From Acanthamoeba sp. SK_2022b (Eukaryota; Discosea; Longamoebia; Acanthamoebidae): DNA of 43,099 nucleotides. Made by a program: the position numbers and the translations under genes. The notes under the pieces were generated by a model. It was given only the letters and a program-made list of their open reading frames with translations, made no database searches and had not been told where the DNA came from. Each line of letters begins with the position of its first letter. The first letter of the stretch is position 1. Positions 8,182-15,647 of this stretch are shown one piece after another. The DNA is taken from NCBI GenBank assembly GCA_027943245.1, contig JANDJZ010000514.1, forward strand, positions 1 through 43,099. Reading direction: 5' to 3'.

Positions 8182-9135
8182 CTAAATCTGGTAGTCAATC
8201 ACCGCATCCAGCTGCGATGAGAAGACCTTGTCCTTGATTTCGGTCAGCGACAGCGTCGGATTGCACAGCTGGATAAAACGCCAGGCATAGTTGCGCTGCA
8301 GCTGGCTGCGTTTCAGGCCCAGCCATACCGTATTGGGTTCAAACAGGTGCTCGGCGTTGAGGCTCACCAACCCGCGATCGCGCTCTTTTTCATACGACAT
8401 GTCCGCCAGCACACCCACGCCCAACCCCAGCTCGACGTAAGTTTTAATCACGTCGGAATCCTGCGCACTGAGCGCGATGTCCGGCGTCAGGCCCGCCGCT
8501 TTGAACGCCGCATCCAGCTTCGCGCGCCCGGTAATCCCCTGACGGTAAGTGATCAGCGGCAAGGTGCTGAGCATCTCCAGCGTCACCTGCGGCTGACGCG
8601 TCAACTCGTGCCCTTCCGGCACCAGAATGGTGTGATGCCAGCGATAGTAAGGGAACGCCGCCAGCGATTCGTCGCTCATCAGCCGTTCGCTGGCGATGCC
8701 GATATCGGCTTCGCCGGCGGCCAGCATCGAGACGATCTCCTCCGGGCTGCCCTGATTGAGCACCACCCGCACCCGCGGGTAAAGCGCGCGAAACTCTTTG
8801 ATGACCCCCGGCAGGCTGTAGCGCGCCTGGGTATGCGTCGTCGCGATATGCAGCTGCCCCGAATCGTTGCTGCTGAAGACGTCCGCCAGGCGACGGATGT
8901 TATTGGCGTCGTTGAGAATGCGTTCCGCTACCACCAGCAGCTCTTTGCCGGGTTCGGTCATGCCCAGCAGCCGCTTGCCGCGACGAATGAATATTTCAAT
9001 GCCCAGCTCTTCTTCCAGCTCGCGAATATGCCGGCTGACGCCGGACTGCGAAGTAAATAAGGTATTGGCGACCTCGGTCAGGTTGTAGTTGCAGCGCGCC
9101 GATTCGCGAATAATTTTTAATTGTTGAAAGTTCAT
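8182..9135 (-). CDS. cbl: LysR-type regulator Cbl (sulfur starvation)
   Basis: A 317-residue LysR regulator, close to E. coli Cbl (316 residues) across its length: MNFQQLKIIRESARCNYNLT with a CysB-like helix-turn-helix (VANTLFTSQSGVSRHIRELE), LITYRQGITGR and QDSDVIKTYVELGLG in the ligand domain, and the same C-terminal IDYQI. In E. coli Cbl activates genes for sulfonate-sulfur use and is itself under CysB control, with adenosine phosphosulfate as an anti-inducer. The start at 9133-9135 is supported by GGGAG upstream and by homology; 22 extra in-frame codons upstream are not used. Cbl rather than CysB is favoured by length and sequence. Confidence 0.92.
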   Translation of the reverse strand: MNFQQLKIIRESARCNYNLTEVANTLFTSQSGVSRHIRELEEELGIEIFIRRGKRLLGMTEPGKELLVVAERILNDANNIRRLADVFSSNDSGQLHIATTHTQARYSLPGVIKEFRALYPRVRVVLNQGSPEEIVSMLAAGEADIGIASERLMSDESLAAFPYYRWHHTILVPEGHELTRQPQVTLEMLSTLPLITYRQGITGRAKLDAAFKAAGLTPDIALSAQDSDVIKTYVELGLGVGVLADMSYEKERDRGLVSLNAEHLFEPNTVWLGLKRSQLQRNYAWRFIQLCNPTLSLTEIKDKVFSSQLDAVIDYQI

Positions 9136-9390
9136 CCCCGTCTCCCTGTTTCTTGCGGTAGCGTTTGCCATATTGATACGGAGTCCTGCGGGGCTGAACA
9201 AATAAAAAATAGCCTTTAGTTATGCAATTTAATACTAAGTGAATTATTTATCGTTACTCTTGGGGGATGACGCCGGGGGAAAATGATGAATGGCTTTAAA
9301 AATAACGAGATAAATAACCATACAAAGAAAGCGCCTTAGATAATCATGCAGAATAAAGTTATTAAATAGAGGTATTAGATATATGAAAAA

Positions 9391-9410
9391 GGGCTCAGCG
9401 TGCTGAGCCC
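9391..9410 (-). terminator. Terminator of chaC
   Basis: Stem GGGCTCAGC / GCTGAGCCC with a very short loop, followed on the minus strand by TTTTT. It lies 28 bases after the chaC stop. A T-run is missing on the plus strand. Confidence 0.85.
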
Positions 9411-9437
9411 TTCACTGTTTGCCACCCTGCCAACGCC

Positions 9438-10133
9438 TCAGGCCGTGGCCTCCGCCCCGAAAGCGCCGGGCCGGTTCTGCTGCAACCATTGCTGTACATA
9501 GCGCACCAGATCGCCGATGCAATCATCCTGCATGCCGTGGTGCTTCAGCTCGTTATCCAGCGCAAACAGGTATTGCGCGTTGGTGCCCAGCGGACCGCTG
9601 GCGCTGGCGATCAATGGCGCGATCACCTGGTGGCTGGTGTCTGCTTCAAACAGCGGGTGCTGCGCGTTCATCACGAACACCAGCGCAGTGACAACCTCAC
9701 CGCCCTCCAGCTGCAGCTCACACCAGGTCGGCACGTAGCAATCGGTGATCATTTCGCGCTTCCACAGCAGCTCCAGCTCTTCGCGCAGCTTGCTTTCCGG
9801 CAGACGGAAGGCCAATCCGGTGGTCTGGCCGCCCTCTTTCAGCGCCAGCATGCGCCCCGGCTGATGCAGCGTGCCGCGCCCGGCGGTCAAGCGCATGCAG
9901 AACGCCCGGTGCCAGCCCTGCAGCATGGCAGGCCGCACTTCTTCCGATTCAAAAACCGGGTTCCACATCAGCGAACCGTAACCGAATACCCAAACCGGGC
10001 TGTGATCCGGCCGGCGCGATAACGTGCAATCCAACGAGGCTGCGCGCTGTTCAGGCGTCAGCAACAGCGACTCCTCAATAGCGCCGAATGCGGTTTTGCA
10101 ATCCGCTTTTTGCAGAAAATCTCGCGTTAACAC
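9438..10133 (-). CDS. chaC: Glutathione-specific gamma-glutamylcyclotransferase ChaC
   Basis: A 231-residue enzyme, the same length as E. coli ChaC, that cleaves glutathione to 5-oxoproline and Cys-Gly in the cytoplasm. The nucleotide-like substrate loop VFGYGSLMWNP is intact, as are the family stretches RLTAGRGTLHQPGRMLALKEGG and LLWKREMI. I place the start at a GTG (10131-10133, product VLTRDFLQ, read as Met) because GGGAGG sits eight bases upstream and the E. coli protein starts at the equivalent residue. An ATG 15 codons earlier would add MAREDEKSYSREVVT without family support. It follows chaB after 249 bp without a recognisable gene. Confidence 0.95.
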   Translation of the reverse strand: MLTRDFLQKADCKTAFGAIEESLLLTPEQRAASLDCTLSRRPDHSPVWVFGYGSLMWNPVFESEEVRPAMLQGWHRAFCMRLTAGRGTLHQPGRMLALKEGGQTTGLAFRLPESKLREELELLWKREMITDCYVPTWCELQLEGGEVVTALVFVMNAQHPLFEADTSHQVIAPLIASASGPLGTNAQYLFALDNELKHHGMQDDCIGDLVRYVQQWLQQNRPGAFGAEATA

Positions 10134-10382
10134 TGTTACAACCTCCCGGGAATACGATTTCTCGTCCTCCCTCGCCACTACTGAACCTTTGCAATTTTAT
10201 TTTTAGGTGCGGAATTTTATTAATTCAATAACCGCGCCGATTAATAATGACCATATTCTTTTCCCGCCGCGCAATCAAGTTGCAAAGCGGTGTTAACGTG
10301 GAAAAGTATTTGTACTGAGCAGCAATAATATTAATTGCCGGGTCAGCATAACGTCTGCGCGATTTTATCAGGCCATAAAGCG

Positions 10383-10610
10383 TTACTTTTTGTGCCAACG
10401 CTCATCGTCGCCCTTGCGATAGCTTTGCTTGACCGCCGCCCAGGCCACCTTGTGCGCCGTCTCCTCCCGGCTGTCGTCACCGCGTCGGTCTTCAGGATCC
10501 CGGTATTGTTGCCAGGCGCTGTTGAACGCTTCTTTATAGATCGCCTGAGCATGGGCCGGCAGTACATGCTTCACATTGTCCGGCAAGTCGTTCGTGTCTT
10601 GGTATGGCAT
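10383..10610 (-). CDS. chaB: ChaB family protein
   Basis: A 75-residue protein nearly identical in layout to E. coli ChaB: MPYQDTNDLPDNVKHVLP, then HAQAIYKEAFNSAW, REETAHKVAWAAVK and the terminal basic tail WHKK. In E. coli it is grouped with the cation antiporter ChaA and described as a putative regulator of it; its biochemical role is not settled. GGAGG lies five bases before the ATG. It is probably first in a chaB-chaC unit reading leftward. Confidence 0.95.
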   Translation of the reverse strand: MPYQDTNDLPDNVKHVLPAHAQAIYKEAFNSAWQQYRDPEDRRGDDSREETAHKVAWAAVKQSYRKGDDERWHKK

Positions 10611-10674
10611 CACGTCCTCCCGTGCGTATTCCGTGAACCTTAAGCCTAGCTCACACGCCGTTGCGCCTCAATGA

Positions 10675-10693
10675 GCAAACAATTCTCATTATC
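10675..10693 (+). promoter_or_regulatory. Candidate Fur box and promoter of the siderophore reductase gene
   Basis: The 19-bp stretch at 10675-10693 matches 13 of 19 positions of the palindromic Fur consensus, including the full right arm TCATTATC. A plausible -10 (TATACT, 10705-10710) lies downstream at suitable spacing from a weak -35 (TTCTCA, 10683-10688), so bound Fur would cover the -35. This fits iron repression of the gene at 10741. Confidence 0.65.
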
Positions 10694-10740
10694 AAACGGC
10701 ATGATATACTCACCGCCAAACGAACTATAAGGAGATCCCC

Positions 10741-11559
10741 GTGACTACCGAAGCCCCTCGCTCACGCGCCCCCTACCTGATCGCCGTCAGCGCCTTACAG
10801 GACATTACGCCGCACCTGCGCCGCATCACCTTTACCGCACCCGATCTGCGCTACTACCCGGCCAACGCCGCCGCTGCGCACATCAAGGTCTTTTTGCCGC
10901 TCGCCGGCCAAACCCAGCCGGATCTGCCGACGCTGACCGAAAACGGCCCCCGCTGGGCGGCGGACGCCGTGCGCCCGATCGTGCGTACCTATTCCATTCG
11001 CGCCGTGCGCCCGGAACAGGCGGAGGTGGACATCGAGTTCGCGATCCACGATCACCAGGGCCCGGCGGTCGACTTTGCGCGCCAGGCGAAGGCCGGCGAT
11101 AAAATCGGCATCAGCAACCCGGGCGGCCCCAAACCGATGTTGCCGGCGGCCGATTTCTACTGCCTGGCGGGCGATCCCTCCTCACTGCCTGCACTGGCCG
11201 CGCTGCTGGAGAATCTGCCGCCGCACAGCGCCGGGCGCGCTTTCGTCCGCGTCGACAGCACCGCCGACGTGATTGATCTGAGAAAACCGGCCGGCGTTGA
11301 GATGAATTGGATCGTTGGCGGCACGGAGAACACCGACGACCTGATCGCCCGCTTCCGCGCGCAATCCCTGCCGCAGGGCGAAACGCACTTCTGGCTCGCC
11401 GGTGAAGATCGCCTGGTGGTAGAGCTGCGCCGTTACCTGCGCCGTGAACGTCAATGCGATCGTAATCGTCTTTATGCCGTACCTTACTGGCGTGAGGGGC
11501 TAAATGAAGAGGGTTACCACAATAAACGGCATGAAATCATGGATAATATTGACGACTAA
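10741..11559 (+). CDS. Siderophore-interacting protein / ferric-chelate reductase (ViuB/YqjH family)
   Basis: A 272-residue flavin reductase-type protein that should release iron from imported ferric siderophores using NAD(P)H. The FAD-binding signature RTYSIR is present near residue 85, followed by DIEFAIHDHQGPAVDFARQA and GDKIGISNPGGP, which form the FAD/phosphate part. The C-terminal PYWREGLNEEGYH is the usual ending of the SIP family. It starts with GTG behind AAGGAGAT. It lies between chaB (leftward) and chaA (rightward) and is preceded by a Fur-like site, so its regulation is by iron rather than with the cha genes. Confidence 0.93.
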   Translation: MTTEAPRSRAPYLIAVSALQDITPHLRRITFTAPDLRYYPANAAAAHIKVFLPLAGQTQPDLPTLTENGPRWAADAVRPIVRTYSIRAVRPEQAEVDIEFAIHDHQGPAVDFARQAKAGDKIGISNPGGPKPMLPAADFYCLAGDPSSLPALAALLENLPPHSAGRAFVRVDSTADVIDLRKPAGVEMNWIVGGTENTDDLIARFRAQSLPQGETHFWLAGEDRLVVELRRYLRRERQCDRNRLYAVPYWREGLNEEGYHNKRHEIMDNIDD

Positions 11560-11660
11560 CGGCTGTATTTTCCTTGATTAACCGCATGCTAAATAAGTAA
11601 ACACGACTTTTCTCATATCTAACGTTAAAAATTGGCGTTATTGCGTAAAAGTAAGTAAAT

Positions 11661-11687
11661 AAAACCGCACCCCGTGCGGTTTTTTTG
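11661..11687 (+). terminator. Strong terminator after the siderophore reductase gene
   Basis: Ten-bp stem (AAAACCGCAC / GTGCGGTTTT) with loop CCC, continuing into a run of T on the plus strand. It separates the iron gene from chaA, which must then have its own promoter in 11690-11853. Confidence 0.93.
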
Positions 11688-11853
11688 TTACCCTGATCAC
11701 ATAAAGCAAGCAATTGCTTTCTCAGATAAAAACAACATCACACCGGCGCCGTGGGTGTATCCTAATATAAAATACCTACTGGAAACGCAGAGTTGCCGCA
11801 TCACGGCGACCGGCGCTGACGGGCTACGCTGTTTGAGAAGGAGTGCCACCCTC

Positions 11854-12957
11854 ATGAAGTCGCAACACGATCCTGGCCGATCCACCAAATCTCGCCACAC
11901 CGAATACTCGCTGATCTTCCCCATCGCCGCGCTGGTGGTGTTGAATCTGTGGAGCAGCACCACTTACTTTCCGCTGATCGTCGGCATCAATATTCTCGCG
12001 CTGGTGGGGATCCTCAGCAGCGCCTTCAGCGTGGTGCGCCATGCCGACGTGCTCGCCCACCGTTTGGGGGAACCCTACGGCTCGCTGATCCTCAGCCTGT
12101 CGGTGGTGATCCTCGAGGTCAGCCTGATCTCGGCGCTGATGGCCACCGGCGACGCCGCGCCGGCGCTGATGCGCGACACGCTGTATTCCATCATCATGAT
12201 CGTTTCCGCCGGCCTGGTCGGTTTCGCGCTGCTGCTCGGCGGGCGCAAGTTCGCCACCCAGTACGTCAACCTGGGCGGCATCAAACAGTATCTGATGGCA
12301 ATTTTCCCGCTGGCGGTGATCGTGCTGGTGTTCCCGAGCGCGCTGCCGGGCGGTAACTTCAGCACCGGGCAGGCGCTGCTGGTGGCGCTGATCTCCGCCG
12401 CCATGTATGGCGTGTTCCTGGTGATCCAGACCAAAACCCACCAGAGCCTGTTCGTGTATGAGCATGAAGACGACGATGGTGACCCGCATCACGGCAAGCC
12501 CTCTTCGCACAGCAGCGCCTGGCATGCCGCTTGGCTCGTCGTGCACCTGATCGCGGTTATCGCCGTCACCAAGTTCAACGCCAATCCGCTAGAAGGCCTG
12601 CTGACCAAGATGAATGCGCCGGCGCAGTTTACCGGTTTCCTGGTGGCGCTGCTGATCCTGTCGCCTGAAGGGCTGGGCGCGCTGCGCGCCGTGTTGAACA
12701 ACCAGGTACAACGCGCCATGAACCTGTTCTTCGGTTCGGTGTTGGCGACCATCTCCCTGACGGTACCGGCGGTCACCATCATCGCCACCCTGACCGGGCA
12801 GACGCTGATCTTCGGGCTGCAAACGCCGCATATCGTGGTGATGCTGACGGTGTTGCTGCTGTGCCAGCTGTCGTTCTCGACCGGCCGCACCAACGTGCTG
12901 AACGGCACCGCCCACCTGGCGCTGTTCGCCGCCTACATGATGACTATCTTCGCCTGA
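11854..12957 (+). CDS. chaA: Calcium/sodium/potassium-proton antiporter ChaA
   Basis: A 367-residue inner-membrane antiporter of the CaCA superfamily, close to E. coli ChaA (366 residues). It exchanges cytoplasmic Ca2+, Na+ or K+ for protons, mainly at alkaline pH. About eleven hydrophobic segments are visible. The acidic sequence LSVVILEVSLISALM and the matching LLILSPEGLGALRAVLNN are the two inverted alpha repeats carrying conserved Glu residues. A cytoplasmic loop YEHEDDDGDPHHGKP is rich in Asp and His. The chosen ATG has AAGGAG ten bases upstream; 60 further in-frame codons upstream lie over the preceding terminator and are not coding. Confidence 0.95.
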   Translation: MKSQHDPGRSTKSRHTEYSLIFPIAALVVLNLWSSTTYFPLIVGINILALVGILSSAFSVVRHADVLAHRLGEPYGSLILSLSVVILEVSLISALMATGDAAPALMRDTLYSIIMIVSAGLVGFALLLGGRKFATQYVNLGGIKQYLMAIFPLAVIVLVFPSALPGGNFSTGQALLVALISAAMYGVFLVIQTKTHQSLFVYEHEDDDGDPHHGKPSSHSSAWHAAWLVVHLIAVIAVTKFNANPLEGLLTKMNAPAQFTGFLVALLILSPEGLGALRAVLNNQVQRAMNLFFGSVLATISLTVPAVTIIATLTGQTLIFGLQTPHIVVMLTVLLLCQLSFSTGRTNVLNGTAHLALFAAYMMTIFA

Positions 12958-12963
12958 TCAAAA

Positions 12964-12986
12964 AGGGGCGCACACCGTGCGCCCCT
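12964..12986. terminator. Bidirectional terminator between chaA and lpxO
   Basis: Ten-bp stem AGGGGCGCAC / GTGCGCCCCT with loop ACC. The minus strand continues into TTTT, serving lpxO; the plus strand continues into GTCTT, weaker, serving chaA. Confidence 0.85.
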
Positions 12987-12993
12987 GTCTTCG

Positions 12994-13896
12994 TTATACC
13001 GAGAAGAATATCGCCGCGGCGATCCCCCCGAACAAAATCCACTTGATGATGTAATAACCGGTGCGGTTCCAGGCCTTCAGGCGTTTCCCCACCCGGCGTA
13101 TCGCATAGATGTATTTGAACATCTTGTTGACGCCGCCGGTGCGATCGCCCTCTTCGTTCGGCGCGGTGGCGGCGCTCATCAGATTGCGCCCCAGCCAGTG
13201 GTTCACCGCCTGCGCCCAGCGGTAGCGCATCGGCCGTTCGATGTCGCAGAACAGGATCAGACGATTCTGCCCGCTCTGATTTTCCGCGTAGTGCAGGTAA
13301 GTTTCATCGAACATCACGCCTTCACCGTCGCGCCAGCTGTAGCGCTCGCCGTCCACCTCAATAAAGCAGCGGTCATCGTTGGGGGTAATCAGCCCAAGAT
13401 GATAACGCAGCGAACCGGCGTAAGGATCGCGGTGACGCGGCAAACGGCTGCCGTCCGGCAGTTCGGCGAACATCGCCGCCTTGACCGAAGGCAGGCTGCG
13501 CAGCAGTTCCGTGGTCTGCGGGCACAGGGTCATGGCGGAAGGATGGCTGTCCTCATACCATTTCAGATAAAAGCGTTTCCAGCCGGTCTTGAAGAACGAG
13601 TTGAACCCGGCGTCGTTGAACTGATCGGACGCTTTGATCTGCTGGATCTCCATCAGCTTCTGTCCTTCGTCGCGGATGGTTTCCCAATTCTCCCGCAGTA
13701 CCGCCAGCTCAGGGAACTGCTCCGGCTTCAGGTACGGCGTGGTCGGCACGCGGGAAAACAGGTACATAAAGACGTTCAGCGGTGCGGTAAAGGTGGAATG
13801 GTCAGACAGCTGTCGCCACACGTTGTAGCGAACCCGCCCGCGGTAATGCACATAGACGACGCATAAAATAAGCAAAATCAGAATGATATATTTCAT
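12994..13896 (-). CDS. lpxO: Lipid A hydroxylase LpxO
   Basis: A 300-residue Fe(II)/2-oxoglutarate dioxygenase of the aspartyl/asparaginyl beta-hydroxylase family, which adds a 2-hydroxyl group to the secondary myristate of lipid A. An N-terminal membrane anchor (YIILILLILCVVYVHY) is followed by a soluble domain with the iron-binding H-x-D in RLPRHRDPYAGSLRYHLG and the distal His in FDETYLHYAEN. The C-terminus has a further hydrophobic stretch (IIKWILFGGIAAAIFF). The ribosome binding site is poor, which may mean low or regulated expression. It sits alone, convergent with chaA. Confidence 0.93.
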   Translation of the reverse strand: MKYIILILLILCVVYVHYRGRVRYNVWRQLSDHSTFTAPLNVFMYLFSRVPTTPYLKPEQFPELAVLRENWETIRDEGQKLMEIQQIKASDQFNDAGFNSFFKTGWKRFYLKWYEDSHPSAMTLCPQTTELLRSLPSVKAAMFAELPDGSRLPRHRDPYAGSLRYHLGLITPNDDRCFIEVDGERYSWRDGEGVMFDETYLHYAENQSGQNRLILFCDIERPMRYRWAQAVNHWLGRNLMSAATAPNEEGDRTGGVNKMFKYIYAIRRVGKRLKAWNRTGYYIIKWILFGGIAAAIFFSV

Positions 13897-14093
13897 GTTT
13901 GAATCGCATCAAGGAACTCACGCTCAATGCGCCGCGCGGCGCACACCCCAGATAGTGTCCTTTTGGCGGCGCACGCAAGTTGCGCGCCAATCTGGAACCC
14001 ATTAATCATTAACGCTAACTCAACGAAAATCTATACAAAAAACCACAATAATTTACACAAAGGTTAAACGAGAGGGGAAATTGCGGAGAGAAA

Positions 14094-14115
14094 AAAGGCC
14101 GCCGAAGCGGCCTTT
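14094..14115 (-). terminator. Terminator of phoH
   Basis: Nine-bp stem AAAGGCCGC / GCGGCCTTT around the stable tetraloop-like CGAA, running into a T6 stretch on the minus strand, 15 bases after the phoH stop. Confidence 0.93.
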
Positions 14116-14130
14116 CCATTAGCGGATAGG

Positions 14131-14919
14131 TTAACTGTAAGCGTTGAGCGTGCGCTGGCACAAAGCAGAGCGCACACAGTCCTGTTTCTCAAAGCGGATA
14201 ACGCCGATCATCTCGTCCTCTTCGAAGCGCTCCAGCGCGTCGCTGAGGCCGGATTTCACGCCGCGCGGCAAGTCGCACTGGGTCACGTCGCCGTTAACGA
14301 TAACCGTCACGTTTTCTCCCAGCCGGGTCAGGAACATTTTCATCTGGCTGGCGGTCACGTTCTGGGCTTCATCCAGGATAACGACCGCATTTTCGAAGGT
14401 GCGTCCACGCATATAAGCGAACGGCGCAATCTCTACCTTGCCGATTTCCGGGCGCAGGCAGTACTGCATAAAGGAAGAACCTAAACGGCGCACCAGAATG
14501 TCATACACCGGGCGGAAATAAGGCGCGAATTTCTCGGAGATATCCCCCGGCAAGAAGCCAAGGTCTTCATCCGCCTGTAAAACAGGACGGGTAACGATAA
14601 TCCGATCCACCTCTTTATGGATCAGCGCCTCCGCCGCCTTGGCGGCGCTGATGAATGTTTTGCCACAGCCGGCTTCGCCGGTGGCGAAGATCAGCTGCTT
14701 ATTCTCTATGGCTGATAAGTAATGACCCTGAGCTTCGGTTCTAGCCTCGATGGGTGAGCTATCGCGCTTGTCTCGCGCCATGCCGATAGACTCGACTCCC
14801 CCCATTTGCACCAGCGAGGTCACAGACTCTTCTTCCAGCTGGCGATGACTACGAGCGTCACGACGAATAACGCGTTTCGCTTCACGACGTGCTTTGATCA
14901 CTGCTTTCTGTCTACCCAT
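14131..14919 (-). CDS. phoH: PhoH, phosphate starvation-inducible ATPase
   Basis: A 262-residue cytoplasmic P-loop ATPase. Walker A is GEAGCGKT (residues 81-88), Walker B is VVILDEAQN, and the KMFLTRLGENVTVIVNGD stretch holds the sensor region. It is very close to E. coli PhoH. The molecular task is not firmly known; PhoH proteins look like RNA helicase-type ATPases. The start is the ATG at 14917-14919 with AAGGTG upstream. Three in-frame stops lie within the 60 bases before it, so no longer form of the protein is possible here. A Pho box lies upstream, see 15306-15323. Confidence 0.95.
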   Translation of the reverse strand: MGRQKAVIKARREAKRVIRRDARSHRQLEEESVTSLVQMGGVESIGMARDKRDSSPIEARTEAQGHYLSAIENKQLIFATGEAGCGKTFISAAKAAEALIHKEVDRIIVTRPVLQADEDLGFLPGDISEKFAPYFRPVYDILVRRLGSSFMQYCLRPEIGKVEIAPFAYMRGRTFENAVVILDEAQNVTASQMKMFLTRLGENVTVIVNGDVTQCDLPRGVKSGLSDALERFEEDEMIGVIRFEKQDCVRSALCQRTLNAYS

Positions 14920-15305
14920 AGTGGCACCTTACAGTTTGTTTCACCTACCGCAACGGCCAGGCCGCGCGATTATGTTTCACACACGTATTAGGTTTTGGCC
15001 TCCTCCGAGCCAATAAGAGCCAAGGGACAAGGTGAATCGACGGCAACGCTTAAGCGCCGTGTCTTCACGGGACAACGCGGACTGCATTAAAAAACGTGGA
15101 GTAAAAAGTGATGAGGTTCGATAGCGATAAGAGTGCGGGGTTGCCGGTAAAAGAGAGTCGGAGAGAGAACCCTCGTTACAACGAGAAATCAGGGGAGATG
15201 TGTTATTTTTTCTTTCCAGCCCAACCAAGGACTTTACCATTAGCGATCCCCGCAGTGATATTTACAGCTTCAAGCTGTGCACCGTGTGAAAACTACCGCC
15301 AGATG
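14920..15305 (-). other. Long phoH leader region
   Basis: About 385 bp between the Pho box and the phoH start. On the minus strand it contains an 87-codon open frame (15240 to 14977) with a modest GGGGA ribosome binding site. It is in the same frame as phoH but cut off by three stops before phoH. I see no recognisable domain in it and do not call it a gene. The plus-strand frame at 15108-15317 is not supported either. Confidence 0.5.
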
Positions 15306-15323
15306 ATTACAGTATAATGACAT
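15306..15323 (-). promoter_or_regulatory. Pho box (PhoB binding site) for phoH
   Basis: On the minus strand the site reads ATGTCAT, four bases (TATA), CTGTAAT. This is the direct-repeat 7-4-7 layout of the PhoB consensus (two CTGTCAT units), with one mismatch in each unit. Position and orientation fit activation of phoH under phosphate limitation, as known in E. coli. Confidence 0.8.
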
Positions 15324-15613
15324 TCAATCCTGCTGCGTTACTAAAATGTAAAAAAATTTTATATCTTTTGTTTTCAGTTAGCGCAAAAACACTATATCAC
15401 GCTCGGCGCGTCATTCCAGAAAAATTTTTATCCTATTAATATCAATTAATTACAATTAATTACAATTAAAATCCGCGAATGACACTTTAGTTTCTCGATT
15501 AAAATTTGCACACCCCAAAGTCGGCGGGCCCTTCAGACTTTTTAATCCGCAGGCGACGGATTGAATTGAACTCCGTCGCTTAATGTCCAGCACAATAGGC
15601 AAGCCAACGTAAA
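15324..15613. other. AT-rich intergenic stretch with short tandem and inverted repeats
   Basis: No gene is visible. It holds a short direct repeat (unit TTACAATTAA, nearly three copies at about 15444-15470) and an 8-bp inverted repeat (GCGACGGA at 15553-15560, TCCGTCGC at 15572-15579). It separates the end of the efe operon from the phoH promoter. Confidence 0.6.
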
Positions 15614-15637
15614 ACGAGGCGGAAGATCCCGTCTCGT
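15614..15637 (-). terminator. Terminator of the efeUOB operon
   Basis: Stem of nine positions (one mismatch) with a six-base loop, followed on the minus strand by TTTT. It lies 11 bases after the efeB stop. Confidence 0.75.
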
Positions 15638-15647
15638 CATTGCGTGC

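Noticed and set aside
10335..10643. 102-codon plus-strand frame opposite chaB
   Set aside because: Antisense to chaB, which matches E. coli ChaB closely.
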